64,000 nt of DNA from Lamellibrachia satsuma (GCA_033239005.1 BSQZ01000013.1:9593782-9657781); one strand, 5' to 3'; shown: positions 1 through 43,010, counted from the first letter of the stretch. Program-made: numbers and translations. Notes: generated from the letters alone by a model not told the origin.

Positions 1-921
1 GAACGGCGTTACATATTCTATATTAGGAAATTGCTATAATTATATTTTGGTATATCGATGAGATCATTGTCGATTTTTACTGGCTTGTCTGTCGGTGGTT
101 TGTTCTAGCTGCAAGTTTCCACCTTTCATCAGTCGATTATCATCAACTCGCTACATGTTCAGATTGTGATATACTGTGTGTTCGTTTCTAATCACAAATC
201 AATTTTCATGTCCCATTATGCTCTCCCGGCTGCCCTGATAAGCTGTACAATGTCTATCGTTCATAAAAGATAATAAAATTCTGCTCTCTGCCACGGTGTG
301 TGAAGCGGTGTGTGTGTGTGTGTTTGGAAAGCCAACACTGTGCCCACACGTGCATGGCCAAGTAACTAGCTGATGTCTTAAGGCTTCGATGGCATCAGAA
401 CAAACTTGGCTAGCGTAACTGTTGACCTCGTTTGGCGAGAGGTTAACCAAGGGCACTGCCACTCATGTGAACAGTCTGGGTCGACCGCATGCGTTCTCAT
501 CGATGTTGACAATTGTGGTCTGGTGCCCACTGGTTGCTGACTGGTTTTGATCACATGACTGGTTATCTTGGTTGTTTCTCAATCTCGCAGTGAGATTGAC
601 AGCGAGATGAAACACAGAGAAAGAGAATCTCCTGCCCTTTGATCTTTACAATTTGCCTAGGGTCATCTTTTTTTGTGGTCTGCAAGGCAGATGTCTTTTC
701 ATGTGCAGTGGGAAATATTATAGTTTTATTGCTACATTGTTTTTTTGTTTTAGACATGCTCATGAGTTACTGGAACGCAACCAGACTCAGGCCAATCATA
801 ATGTGTTGATAACATGTTTGTTTGTGCTTTAAAATGCTCATATACATTGGATTCTTGCTGTATGGAACATGTGACCTAGCCAAAATATTCCATATATTTG
901 ATGTTCCTTTTTTTTATATCT
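1..921. other. Non-coding stretch, probably SIK3 intron
   Basis: I see no credible exon here on either strand. The open frames are short and match no family I recognise. A short GT run lies near 309-322. Because the first recognisable SIK3 exon downstream starts in the middle of the kinase domain, this stretch is inferred to be part of the preceding intron. Confidence 0.5.
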
Positions 922-929
922 ATGGGTAC

Positions 930-2258
930 TAGTGCCCTGCGCGGGCCTAGAATTTGATCCCAAGCCCGGCCCGCAATTAGCAGTTAGAGCCCAGGCCTGG
1001 CCCAGACCCGCAATAATTTTTCAAGCCCGGCCCGGCCCAGGCCCGCAAACTAGAATTTAGGCCCAGGCCCGAACCACACCGTGAATGTTTGGCCCAGGCC
1101 CGGCCCAGCCCGCAAGTTCCAGGCCCGGCCCATACCCGTGGGCCAAAGATGGGTAAGCCCGCGGCCCGCAAGCCCGCGGCCCGCTAAGTTTAGAGAAGAT
1201 AAACCTATAATCTTATAACAAAGACGAAAAACAAATAAACTGTAAAACAGTTTATTTGTCCATGGTGTGCTGGATGAGTTCTAAAAATCCAGCACCACCA
1301 ACTTCTTCAAACGGACGAATATCCTGAAGAAAAATAAAGAAAAGCTTCTTAGTGTCATTACTATTAAATATGATAAGATTTGTTATAATTGACTTTAATG
1401 TATTGGCTTATGGTTAAGGTACAAGATTTGTTTATCTAACCCTGACTTAACCCTTATGCAAGCCATAACCCCAATTTATATTGTTAATTGAATTAGGTCA
1501 ACTTAGTTCACATAATTTAATATGATATTTCAATTAAATGTCACCCACTGGCACTGACACCCAGTGGCATTTCCAGCAGGTCTGCAGTCACTAGCCTGAG
1601 ACAGACAGATTCAGACATGTGTGAATTAGTACAAGTGTGAATGAATTAGGACTGGGGAGAAATACCAATTATCAACTGGGTTGGGTACTGGGTAGTAGGC
1701 TAGTGGCCTAGTGGGCACTTGGCAGTGGGCAGGTCATTCAGGTGGGCAATGTTTGGAGGGAAGACCTAGACAATAGAATGTCCACTGGTAGGGTCAAAGG
1801 GTGATAAGTTGATGGTTAATCATGGCTTGATTGCCTCTGCAAATATTTCTAAAGTAAACATTTGGGGCTGGCTACTTCCAGCCAAGTGAACTTATGGGGC
1901 CATTAGATTCCATGCTAGGTCTCAATTTGCAACTATATAATACTAAAGAAATAATTTTAAGCATTCATTAACCGGAATTACAATTTATAATCAGGTTTTA
2001 TTAAAAAATAAAGTAATAATCGGTGTTTTTTATGAATATTTTTATTATGTCCAGGCCCAGCCCAGGCCCGGCCCGGCCCGCTCACACTAGGCCCAGGCCT
2101 GGCCCAAGCCCGATGTGTTTAAATTGTTTTCAGCCCAGGCCCGGCCCGGGCCCGCAGTATGTAGGCCCAGGCCCGGCCCGGCCCGCGGAATTATGTAGAG
2201 GCCCAGCCTGCGGGCCGGGCCGGGCTTGGACCCAAAGCCCGGCCCGCGCAGGGCACTA
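930..2258. mobile_element. Non-autonomous hAT-type transposon (1329 bp) with 18-bp TIRs and 8-bp TSD
   Basis: The left end TAGTGCCCTGCGCGGGCC (930-947) is the exact reverse complement of the right end (2241-2258). The element is flanked on both sides by ATGGGTAC (922-929 and 2259-2266), a perfect 8-bp target-site duplication. Eight-base duplications and TIRs starting TAG/CAG are hallmarks of the hAT superfamily, and the duplicated target fits the Ac-type pattern nTnnnnAn. The two subterminal zones (about 930-1190 and 2050-2258) are packed with short GCCCGGCCC-type repeats, typical of hAT transposase-binding ends. The AT-rich middle has no transposase frame, so this is a MITE-like or internally deleted copy. 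The boundary call is firm; the superfamily call rests on TSD length and terminal bases. Confidence 0.88.
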
Positions 2259-2293
2259 ATGGGTACGCAGCACAGTGCAGTCCAGAATGTTAC

Positions 2294-2857
2294 TGCATGC
2301 ACAAATTAGCAGCCTTCTGTCCCACTGCATACACTGTAACAAGCAGTCTTCTGTCCCAGTGCAAACCTTGTAACAAGCAGCTTCTGTCCCAGTGCATACA
2401 CTGTAACAAGCAACCTCCATTGCCACAGCATACACTGTAACAAGCAGCCTTCTGTCCCACTGCATACTCTGTAACAAGCCGCCGTCTGTACAACCGCATA
2501 CACTGTAACAAGCAGCCTTCTGTCCCACTGCATATGCTGTAACAAGCAGCCTTCTGTACAACCGCATACACTGTAACAAGCAGCCTTCTGTCCTAGTGCA
2601 TACACTGTAACAAGCCGCCGTCTGTACAACCGCATACACTGTAACAAGCAGCCTTCTGTCCCACTGCATACACTGTAACAAGCCGCCGTCTGTACAACCG
2701 CATACACTGTAACAAGCAGCCTTCTGTCCCACTGCATACGCTGTAACAAGCAGCCTTCTGTCCTAGTGCATACACTGTAACAAGCAGCCTTCTGTCCCAG
2801 TGCATACACTGTAACAAGCAGCCTTCTGTCCCAGTGCATACACTGTAACAAGCAACC
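2294..2857. repeat. 34-bp minisatellite, about 16 copies
   Basis: The unit GCATACACTGTAACAAGCAG plus 14 further bases recurs every 34 bp, with two main variants (CCTTCTGTCCCA and CCGTCTGTACAA). Because 34 is not a multiple of 3 and the unit has no stop in the minus frames, three overlapping open frames of 92-181 codons appear on the minus strand. They are repeat artefacts, not genes. The array starts about 30 bp after the right target duplication of the hAT-type element. Confidence 0.93.
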
Positions 2858-5725
2858 TTACAATTGTACATGCCAAAGCCCAGTAACCTTGGCCTATGGT
2901 CGACTCAGCAGAGAGATGGAGGAGATTGGACTAAGCATAGTCCCTGTGATATATGTAAGGCTTGCATTGGCGGCTTTCATGAGATATCCACTGAGATTGT
3001 TTGCCAACATTGGGGTGCTCTCAAAATGTCAGCAGCAGGATGCAGTATTTGCACAAGAAAGGTTTAAAGTAATTTAATGAAAACATCTATTAAGTTTTCT
3101 TGTTGAAATGATTAGTTATTATTTATATAAGTGTTAGTATTTAAGTGTATGTAATTTACCCTCTGTACTTGGACTATAATTTCAAATGTCAAAGTGGACT
3201 GAATTTTTTTGGGGTAATATTTAGGTACAGGATTGTTCAGTGGACTGAATTTTTTTGGGGTAATATTTAGGTATAGGATTGTTCAGTAGACTGTTATTTT
3301 TTTGCTTGGCTGTGTTTGAGTGAATGTTTATATATTTTGTATTGAATTGGTCATGGGGAAAAAATATAGTATTTGTTGTAAGAAACAAAGCCTCACACTC
3401 ACCGAGACTGGGTACAGACTGCTGCGACTACGAGGCTTCTGATGAATGCTGCCATGTCGGTGTGGTCATTGTGTGGGATTCTATGAGTCTAGTGCCATGT
3501 TTCTGTGGGGCCACAAACCACACTTCCACAGCAGGGGAGGGAGGGATCACTGTTTTACTTTGGGGCTCATGTCATACAAATGAAGTGCCAGTGACTTTGA
3601 AATTTGGCCATTTTGCTGCATGGAAAATAATTTTTAACAGGAATATGACGATATTTCAGGACTACAGTACTTATGTTGTGTCCAGATTTAATTTTCTTGT
3701 GGCTGGCTGTCAACTTATGTACTGTAGGATCCCTTGCACAATAAAAAAATAGTACTTCTGTAACATTCCACCATGTGGCGCCTGCATGAAGCATTTCTGT
3801 TCATATTTCGCATGCAACATTTAAAAATATTTTTTGCGGTCTTAACAGCCCCCATTCAAAATGTAGATACGTCCACAATAGACATTTTGTTAGATAACAT
3901 AACCATTTCCATAGGTTGAATTTTATTAGTCCCCAGATACTCACGCCACTCCATCTCCCACAATTCCACACTACTTTAACAGTATGTGTCCACCATCTTG
4001 AGTCATCGTTTTTGCGAACTGAAAATCTTTTTATCCCAGCATTTGTATTCTGTGTTGCTAGACTTCACTTTTTGGAAAAGTTCTATGCAATGAACGTTTT
4101 TCGTTTTGATAGCCATTTCTGAAATTGTTCTGTTTTTTTCCACCATGCCTACTTCGATGCACAGGCTTTGCCGTGCAATGTTTACTTTTAGCAGATTTTT
4201 ACCATAAAAATAACCACCAACTTTTCCCAATTAACATATCATTCTAGTGATTGATTGTTTTTACGTAACGGCAATTCAGTGAAAAAAGGTGCTTATTTAT
4301 TTTCAGTAACCACCTGCTTAACGCTGGAAAGTGGAGTTTCTCTTGATTTTACTAGGATAAATTTTTGAGATGTATTATGTGAGATACAGTGATGCTTGTT
4401 TAGCATAGAATGCTCGTTCTGTTCTTTATCAGGACAACATAGTGGCAATATGTCTATATGTGGATAGTATCGCCAAATGGCCTAGATCTGCAGTGGACAG
4501 TAACGGAATGATCTGTGAGATCAGTAACAGTGTCATCTGTGAGATCAGTAACGGGGTGATCTTTGAGGCAAGAGAGAATTGTGGTGTTTAAAGGTTGGAA
4601 GTCTAAACACTTTCATCTTAAAATCAAGTTATATAGTATAGACTATATATCACGTTATATAGTATAGACTATATATATATATATCATGTTATATAGTAGA
4701 CTATATATATTGTGTTATATAGTTTAGACTATATATATTATGTTATATATATATATATATATATATCAACCGTGACATACAGTTCATTCACAACCAGCTG
4801 TTGAAAATTTCCGATACCTGTCCAAAGTTTATCAGATCAGACTTCACAAGATCATGTGATGGGCATATCATTAATACCCGTAAAATTACGTTCCTTCCAT
4901 ATGCAATGTCAACACAATAGTCGGACCAAGACATTCAAATTAAACAGTTAAGAATCAAATTATATAATTTTTTAACATGGTTTATCCAAACACATTTGAG
5001 CAATCAAGGTATTAGAGTAGACATAGTTTATAATATATAACATGATTTTATGATTAAAATGATCAAGCTTTGTACCTTTATTGAAAAGCTTTGAGGTATA
5101 TCTTGCCATGGAAACTTGACATTGCATTGTATCTATTTGACGTATCATATCTATTAGATGTGTAGGAGAGACATGATTGATGGGTGTCAAAGGGTGAGTG
5201 ATTGACACTCTATCACTTAGAAGGGAATGTCAATTATACTTTGTTGTGCATGTCTGTGTTCTTGTGTGTGGGTGTGCATGCATGCGTGCATGAGTGGGTA
5301 TGTATAAAATAATAATTACCCTAGCATAGTAAATCATAGATTGGATATCTGGAAGGAATTCATAATAAGCACTGGTGATATAAAATTCCTAGTTAATCAG
5401 TGTATGTCGCACTGAACAGGTTAGTAATAATCAAATTTTGTATGTTTGTATTTATGCTTGCTTTTATTTTCTTAATTATTTCTGAGAAAGAATTGCATGT
5501 TTGGTATGACACATACAGCCACATTCCAGGAACTTATGCTTGTGTGCGTATGCACGTGTGTGTGTGTGTCTGTGCGCATATGTGAATGTGTCTGCGCACA
5601 AGTGGGTGTGTGTAGCGAGTGATGGCCTGTCTGTAGAATGCACAGTTGTCATCAACCAACTTGACAGCATATCCTGTTGTGAGCTAGGCTCACGTCTTCC
5701 TAATCTTGGGATCACTTCAATAGTT
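2858..5725. other. Non-coding stretch with small repeats, no gene seen
   Basis: A 46-bp segment is duplicated in tandem at about 3194-3287. A run of AT-rich palindromic units (ATATAGTATAGACTATAT type) covers 4628-4767. GT-rich microsatellite DNA lies around 5230-5300 and 5540-5614. The open frame at 3324-3752 on the plus strand has no family resemblance and no supporting splice context. Confidence 0.6.
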
Positions 5726-5905
5726 CCCAGGCTTACACTTCCCTGCACCAGTTACATCATAGAGACACTCCCAGGCTGACACTTCCCTGCACCAGTTACA
5801 TCATAGGGACACTCCCAGGCTGACACTTCCCTATACCAGTTACATCATAGGGACACTCCCAGGCTGACACTTCCCTGCACCAGTTACATCATAGAGACAC
5901 TCCCA
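5726..5905. repeat. 44-bp tandem repeat, 4 copies
   Basis: The block beginning CCCAGGCTGACACTTCCCTG recurs with exact 44-bp spacing at 5726, 5770, 5814 and 5858. The copies differ by a few substitutions. Confidence 0.9.
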
Positions 5906-5954
5906 AATGATACTGCTACAATGGTTCTGTAACAATGCTTCAGGGATAGTCAGT

Positions 5955-6200
5955 TGACGTTACCACATTAATACTCTGACAATGACATTTCCATAGTGAC
6001 ACTCTGACACTGACATTTCCATAGTGAAACTCTGACACTGACATTTCCATAGTGACACTCCAACATTGACATTTCCACAGTGACACTCTGACACTGGTTT
6101 CCGTAGTGAAACTCTGACAATGACATTTCCATAAGGACACTCTGACATTACCAGAGTGATGCTCTGACACTGACATTGTGGTAGTGACATTCTCACCAAT
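5955..6200. repeat. 28-bp minisatellite, about 8 copies
   Basis: The unit GACATTTCCATAGTGACACT followed by CTGACACT repeats with 28-bp spacing and degenerates toward 6200. The minus-strand open frames over it (about 90-112 codons) are repeat products. Confidence 0.88.
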
Positions 6201-6397
6201 GCTACATTCAGGCAAACAACTTCAGAACTGAGGCTATACCCCCGATTTGTACTGATTGTTGTGTAATATTTCCGCATGCAAAGATTACCAAAAGGCAAAT
6301 ACTAACGATTCATATTACACAAGAGATTATTCAGTAGGTTTTCTGTGGCCGATTTTTACTTGACTTTAACCCTTAGGCCATACTGAACCCTCATTCC

Positions 6398-35319
<28,922 letters not shown>

Positions 35320-37854
35320 TTTTCAAGGGTCGCGTTGGATTGATCACTGGCGTCGTGTCTGTGATTGGCGGTCACGTGATCGCCACCAATAGCATCGGAA
35401 ATAAATCGCCTGGTCTAGTATCAATGCTGCCCAGTAGGGGGAGAACACTGGATGGGCCATTTTAGCTAATTATGGGGCCAAACAAGTCGGCGGTGTCACG
35501 CATCAGTGGCGTCAGCAGTGTTGTGCACTGGCCCATGTTGTGGTAGCAGTGTCGACGACACGGTCGTGATGTGTCGGACGTAAACCGTGAGGGCATTCAG
35601 TTGCGACCGGAGTTGGAGCGCCGACGGGATAACAGTTGTCTGTGTACCGTATATTTATTTGTGTGCACTTGCTGCACTTTGTAGCCGTTCTCTTATGCCA
35701 TGAAGACACTTCTGTGTGACGCATCACTGTGATGGTGACTTTTAACCTCTATGAGTGATAACATACGTGTGTCTGCGTGCGCACTAACAGAACAAACTAT
35801 CTACTACTACAAGCGTGTAATGAGTGCGGAAGGCTTACCGCGTTAACAACGTGTCATACTACCAGAAAAACTCGGCATTTGGAATGATCGAAGTCATGTT
35901 TTCTTGACGAAACTAAGTGTGACGCTGATTTTGTTTTATTGATAATCTGGTGCGACTGATACCTTTTATCAACTGTTTTCTCTCTCACAGACCTTGTGAT
36001 CGGTGCAGCCTCTGCGGTTGTTTTCGTAATCTTGTTTAATATAGGACACTTGTGTGTATTAGCTGAAACTATAGGCAATGTGGATGTAGGCATTAGTAGG
36101 AGATATTTCGCTCCATCACTGCTCTGCGATATGTCTCTATACATCTGTACAGTCATGTTGGTGTGCGTGTGTGTGTGTGTGTGTGTATTCTCAGCCCGTA
36201 CGCTCACACATCCACGGCGCTTTTCACGAGGCTAAGGCTGGCAAGGTATTTCTAATCATGTTTGGTCGAGTTGCAAACAACAAGAGTTTAAGTCAGTTTA
36301 CATTGGAATCGTGTGTCGACAAGACTTAGTTGCATGTGAAACGATGACAGCATTGTCTGGCGTTCTTTGCAGCGACAGCCCCTTGCGACATTAGAAATTG
36401 TACGAAATTGTGCCATTCCATTATTTAGCGGATTGAGTGTTTCCGATGTTCGCCGACAGACAGACAGTCTTTAGAAACTGGCGGGGCGGGGTTCTTTACA
36501 ACCCACTCCATCTGTCCTAGATGTTGTCCTACAAACGTCGTCAATTATTTTGTAATGAATATTATATATTAGGTGATAAGGAAGCAGACTTATATGGCAT
36601 TGATCGCTTTTGGATCAGGTTTTAAATTGAACATTTTGAAGGTTACTTAAATCAGCAATCTATCAGTGTCATACAAAGCCCCTGTGTGATCATTTTCAAA
36701 CAGCCTAAAACTGCGTTCACGCGGAGAAGCTAATTACATGCGCTCTGTGTTTGCATGAACAACCTCGGTGGTTAATTCAGAATTACTCCTATTTGTATTG
36801 CCCTTTTAGTGTAATCTCCATACATTGATAATAAATATGTTACAGCATATAAACTGATATGTTAATATGAATTCTACTAAGCTACCTACTCTGTGTGAAC
36901 GCAGTGTTAGATCTTAAGAACAGTCCGACAGCAGGCAGCATTATATCTGTTTGTGAGCACAAACTTTGCAGGAATTACGTCTTTGGGAATCACTCGCTTC
37001 CGAAAGATAACTAAACAAGCGCAAACAACATGTTAGATAAATACTGCAAACTACACAAGTCGACAGCAGTGGCGTTTCTGCAGATAAGTCACTGCTGTCA
37101 TTAAATATTTGTTTGTCCGACCTGAAATTTGCACATGGCACTTTTGATGAAACTAACGGGCAGTCAGCTCGACTGTCCTAGCACTTGTGTGTCACTTTTG
37201 GAAGCTGACCAGGGGCTAACTTGGCTCTGATGGTCACGTTGTTGCGTCCCACTGACAGATATGCAACATTTCATTTATTAAGGTTTAATACCAATAAAGA
37301 TGCCATTTTGTGCAACGAAAGCGTTTTCAAAATGGTCGTAGTGTTAATTTTATGAGCAAGTAATGTTTGATGTACCAACACTGCAAATGTGACCCCTGTG
37401 GGGTTGCTAGAAGCCGGGATGCGGGGCGTGGCGGGGTAAACATTTGAGAGGTATGGGGTAGGAGATGTGTACGTATTGCATCAAAAATGGAAAATTTCGG
37501 GCATATGCCATCATCGCACCTTTGTCGTGAATATGTAACTTCACCATCAGACTGACGTGTCAACTGTCTGTTGGCGGATAGCTGTTGTCGCATGTTCCCT
37601 GCTGTGTCGGTCTTAATGTCGTGTCACGAGCAACTTGTCTGGTCTTACAGGTTGCTAGGGAAGATTTATGTATGATGGTGCTTTTAATATCTGTACTTGT
37701 AATAATTATTATGATTTGTTATCGTGTGTGAATTAATTAATAAGTAATATATATATTATATGCATATAATGTACATATTTTATTATACTAATTATTAGTA
37801 ATATTATCAACTGTACAGAAACTTGTTGAATTATATGATACTCAGTTGTGTGTG

Positions 37855-37910
<56 letters not shown>

Positions 37911-39742
37911 TATATATATATATATATATATAGCCATGTCTGAATTGTAGATGTGGCATCCAGAGGCATCGCAAAGGGTGATGCGACTCTGTCAATGTGT
38001 ATATAAAAATGCGAATGTGTCGCTGCCTAATGGTGAATGTTTTATGTGGCGAAGAATCAACCCTCCTAGGTGGATGTCTGTACAACTGCAGGTCGGAGGT
38101 CGTAGGTGAGAACACAGTGTAGTAATAGTAATCAGCTCCAACGCGTCGAGGAGAGCATCTCCAGTATTCTGCAGATGTGTAAACAGTTGTAAAAATTCCA
38201 CATTTTCTAGGACCGTTTTGCATGTTAGTAAATAAATGTTCACCATCAAATTTTTATTGCACACAAAATTATTCACTGAGCAAATGACGATTTACCAGGG
38301 CGTATTGTTAAGCTGGAAATGATGTCACCTAGCATTTTTTTTCACCTTCACTGTGGATCTTTGTATATGGCTGTTGGAGACGGATAACGGGAGATGTATT
38401 TGATAAGTTTGTGTTTTACCCATGAGTTAGTTCTTCTATTTGAAGTCGCACAGTCTGCACCAATGATCCAATCACATCAACATAACAATTGGTCAAATCG
38501 ATAACATTGATCTTCTTGTGGTTATTTACGAACTGTGATTCCGCTGTCAATGGTGGCGCACAGAGTTTGCTTGACAGTTTGTATGTACTGGTGGAGACTT
38601 ACACTTTCAGAGCGATATCGGTTGACACATACTGTTGACACACACTGTTGACACACTGTTGTGGAATGCTTTTAATGTGCGAGCATTTGGGAGTTGCGCC
38701 TGGTGAAATGCGCCAACGTTCTGTGGCTGTTGTTGATTGGTCGAGCAGGTCATGTGATCTGCTTCAGAACATTTGTTGCCTGCGTCATGATGTGGACAGC
38801 CATCAAACAGCCAGGTTCCATCGCTAAATTGTTTCTGTTGTATTTATGTATGTACCGATTGTGTGAGAATATCTTGTGTGCCATTCAGCATGATTTCTAT
38901 GTGTGACTGCTTTGGGTTGAAAGCACAGTGTGTATTATTAGAAATAAAAACTATATTAAATTGTTCATGTGTTTTTTAAATCGGAATAGTGCGTCTATTA
39001 AAGCTTATGAACATTCTCTATACAGGGGCTCACATCCGGTTCCAGTCCGTCCATCCAACTTCGTCTCTACCTTTTTATGACTCATAGGCGTTCCATGCAC
39101 AGGATTTATTTCCAAAAAAGGGCATCACGTCTTATTTAAAATATTCTCAAATAACGCTACTAGCATTTTATCAGAAAATTAGGTGATATTTTTACAGAAA
39201 ATATATATATACATATATATGTATAGTCTATAATTATGATATCTCTGTGGTACTACCTGAAATGATCTATTTGTCGACAGTCATGTATCAACGACAGCAC
39301 ATTATCAGCAGAGAACACAAATGTGAATAATGTATGCGATTGTCAACTAAGTGTTGGTGTAGTCATAGTTACCCGATTGTTTCTCACCAATTGTTGCTGG
39401 GGTACTTTATGCACCCCGAGGTAATAACTCATTCTTTTATAGTATATTATTAATTGAATTTATGAATTAACCAAATGCCCGGATGATATCGTAATGAGCC
39501 AAATATGTATGCGCCCAGAATCTTGGTGCATACACAATTTTCGTTACAATTAAAAGTACACTGCATCCAGGCGATGATGTGCGACAAACAGTGGCGCCAC
39601 CGCACGGAACCTGGATAACCGAGGCTAGACGACGCAGTGTTTTCAAAAGGTGTGTTGCCACTGATTGGACAAATCAGATGTGACGAGGCGTTGCAAAACA
39701 GATCCATTATTTTTCTAAATTTCAGTTATTTCATCAATCGAT

Positions 39743-39844
39743 TATCCAATCAATGACCTTTATTACAGTTTATCTATCTAGGTGTGTGAGATGAAGGTAA
39801 CATACATGGACGGATAAACTGTAATAACAGTCATTGATTGGATA
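39743..39844. repeat. 32-bp inverted repeat with 38-bp loop, possible tiny MITE
   Basis: Arms 39743-39774 and 39813-39844 (outer end TATCCAATCAATGAC) are complementary except for about two positions. The total length is 102 bp. No clear target duplication is seen beyond short AT-rich flanks. Confidence 0.75.
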
Positions 39845-40994
39845 CTCAAGAGTAATGCACGACTTAGTGCAGAGGTCAGAGAAGTAACGGGTCAGACCAC
39901 AGTTGACCTTCCCGTTTATTGTTTCACACGAATGTAGGGCGTATTAAATTGCGATATGTGAATTTCAACAATTTATAAGTTGTGACATAAGTGCAATTGA
40001 ACAGGCATATTCACAGGTTTGTTTGTAGAAGCTACTGGCTGTGAAATAATGCATATTTTTAAGAGTTTAACTGGCGGAGGGATTTATGTGAATTTTTCTG
40101 CTATGGGCCACATGGGCTCATGAATACTGGCATCACACGTCGGGGCGTCTCAAAAGAGCTGGAGGTGTGTGATATTGACGAAACTTGGTTAGCATGTCAA
40201 TGATATGATGGCAGTTGCTGTGAAACATTTTCTTAATTTTTTACCTGCCGTTGTCATCATCTCATTGACATGCTGATCGAGGTTAGTCAAAGTCCCTTAC
40301 TTCTAACTTATTTAAAATGCCTGAATGTGCCATACCCATAAATTGTTACCAATTTCTGCATGAATTACTACGCACACGTGCTTTGTGGTGAAAAAAATAC
40401 AAAAATACTTCAGCCTTTTGAAATCATCTAAAAATCCACATTTACGCTGTCCACAGGTTCTACCAGCAACTTGCAGTCATGTCAGATATGATTTTTTTAA
40501 TTACCGGTACACATCTAAAATTACTGTGCCCGATATTCGTCTGTAACACACCAGGAAGTGTAACTGAGGCATGATTCCTGGCATCTCCTCATCGTGATGA
40601 CGAACAGTGTCTATCACCACAATGACAGTGTGTGTTGTCACAGACAGCTTCTAAAACATCAGTGCCATTGGTGAATGGAAACAAGGATAAACCACATGCA
40701 TTTCATGAAAATCTTGGCGATAACAATCGAAGTATGCCTTTGTACATTGTCACAATACATCATTAAAAATCCTTGTGCAAACCCCCAAACTACTGCGTTG
40801 ATGCACATTTGTCCTAATAAAATACCACCGGTAGTTGAAACTTGAAACATAATGTGAGCTTTGTTGTAAGAAGTGGCGGTTAAATCCTTTGGTTTGTTTT
40901 TGTTTCTCTGCAGAATAAAAAGAGAGCAAGAGCTGTTAGCATCTCCAAATCTAACATAGGTTCATTACTGTTAATGATTCGAAGGGGTTTAATT

Positions 40995-41400
40995 TGTTTG
41001 ACTAGTTATGAAGAACGCCTAAAAGAATGTGGTTTAACAATCCTAGAGACAAGGAGGTTAAGAGGAGATCAAATTGAAGTGTTTAAGATATTGAATGGGT
41101 ATGAAAATATTGATAGATAGAAAGATAGTAGAAGTAGTGTTGAGGTGACAGTATTAAAGGATCAGTGTAGAATGGATATCAGAAAGTACTTGTTCTCAGA
41201 GAGGACAATAAATTAATGGAACAAATTATCTACAGATGTATAAATGCTGGCAGCGTGAATATGATTAAAAACAAGGTTGACACATGTCTCAGGAGGGTGG
41301 GTTACACATAGAAGATAAATGTTGGACTCTCAATAAGCCAATGGCTTCCTTGTCCACTTGCCATCTGTGCCTTTGCCTTAAATATTATTAAACTTTAAGG
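40995..41400 (+). mobile_element. LINE 3' fragment (5'-truncated)
   Basis: The translation contains YEERLKECGLTILETRRL and RGDQIEVFKILNGYENID, the C-terminal end of the same ORF2 present at 58.3-60.4 kb. It is followed by the same 3' tail (CTCAATAAGCCAATGGCTTC). In-frame stops show that it is dead. Confidence 0.85.
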
Positions 41401-43010
41401 TCAAATGTCTAGGTGACAGGGTTACTACTTTTTTTGGCAAAAACATTCAAATCTGTTAAAGCCACAGGCAAACTGCCCACCAGTGGCACCGTTCATCATT
41501 TCACCACTGCCACAACTTACAATTTATCTGTATATTCTGCCCATCTTTAATTGTTTTGGTAAACTGAAAATTTAACTAGAAACACAATAACGCATTAATT
41601 TATTTTACGTCTCTCAAATAAACAAATGTTTTAACGTAGCAAGTTGTAGAGACTACTGCATTGCCCTGTCTGCCAATAATTTACTCCACATCACTACACA
41701 ACTTTCCATTTTAAATTTATAATCAAGTTGTGGTGCCACTGTTGGGGAGTGCAACAGTTAGAACAGTGGTGCCACACAGTGGATAAAATCAAACTAACAA
41801 TCCATATCCTATTATTTCATGTTTCTTATACTAATATGTACATTGTTACAAATAATTATCAGTCAGTAATGTGTTTTTAGTTATAAATAATAATAAAGCA
41901 AGAAAGACTTTTGATAACAGAAAACTTATTGGCATGAGCAGGCACTACCTGAAATAATAATTTATTACAATCAATCATAACAACATATGAGAACTCATTC
42001 CAGACTTCACGCATTTGTACGGTATATTACAACATACGGCCTGTTAGCCACAACATACAAGACAAAAGACATGCTAATTTCAACAGCCAGCAATTTAATA
42101 ACATATATGTTTCTTTGCATAGAGTATAAAGAAGAAAAGCCATAAACGACGACACTTAATAATAAATAACATAACTACTGGCACAGTATATATTGACATT
42201 ATTCTTTGCAACTGATAAGATCAAATGCCAGAGGGATCTGTACAAACCACGCACACTCAATAGCAGTTACTGTTGCAAATATATGGCATACTCTTGGCCC
42301 AGCACTAAGATATTGTATTACAGGCTTTCACAATGCTTTTGATTACTGGTAAGCAACAGTGACGCTGAATACAGAATATCTTAACTGAACTGTTTTAGTT
42401 AAGCTATTGATCTTATACATTTTGAGCGCTACTACCATTAGGAACATATGATGTACATGGGTAAATATTATGGTGACTAAATAATGTTTAATAATAACAA
42501 ACAAAATCTATACAAAGTTTTCTACAGAATTCACACACATTAAAATTTAGAAAAGGTTCCAGAAATGTTAAAGGGATGGTGGTTTTGACTGATCAAAACT
42601 TAAAATTTAGTAACTGTTTTAGCATGAATTTTAAAGACCAGTACACTGTGATAAATTTTTAATTACCTTTTGTCAAATAGGCATAACATGTACACATTTT
42701 CTTTTTGACGGAATGACACAAAATAGTAAAGTGTGAAACATGGAGTCATTCAGAGTTGATTTCTGAATTGCTTTTACTGTCACAACCCAGTAGAATCGCT
42801 GCAAATGTCTGAATGTCATACAGCCAGCTGATTGGCTTGCATAAATTACATGGCTATCACATAAGTGTTACATGACTGTCAGATGATGTCATTTGAGTGT
42901 CACATGCTCCTACTGACAGAGCTTCTTGCTCTGGCAATGGCCAATTGAATAAGACGCCATGGTGATTCCACATCTGACCATCATTGCTATGCCTCGCTGA
43001 AGAGTGTGTG

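Larger units (their letters stand above)
35320..43010. other. Intergenic region between convergent SIK3 and JHY
   Basis: It must contain both 3' UTRs. AATAAA lies 80 bp after the SIK3 stop (35400-35405) and again at 38943-38948, where a T/GT-rich stretch follows. For JHY, a minus-strand AATAAA is at 41961-41966. Microsatellites are GT at 36160-36186 and AT at 37857-37933. A hairpin element (39743-39844) and a LINE fragment (40995-41400) are listed separately. Open frames here are short and unrelated to known families. Confidence 0.7.

Noticed and set aside
2256..2871. Cys-rich minus-strand frames (CYSVCGCT...) resembling small secreted proteins
   Set aside because: Three overlapping frames arise from one 34-bp minisatellite; no signal peptide.
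40659..40850. 63-codon hydrophobic minus frame
   Set aside because: Isolated, no relatives recognised and no regulatory context; consistent with chance.
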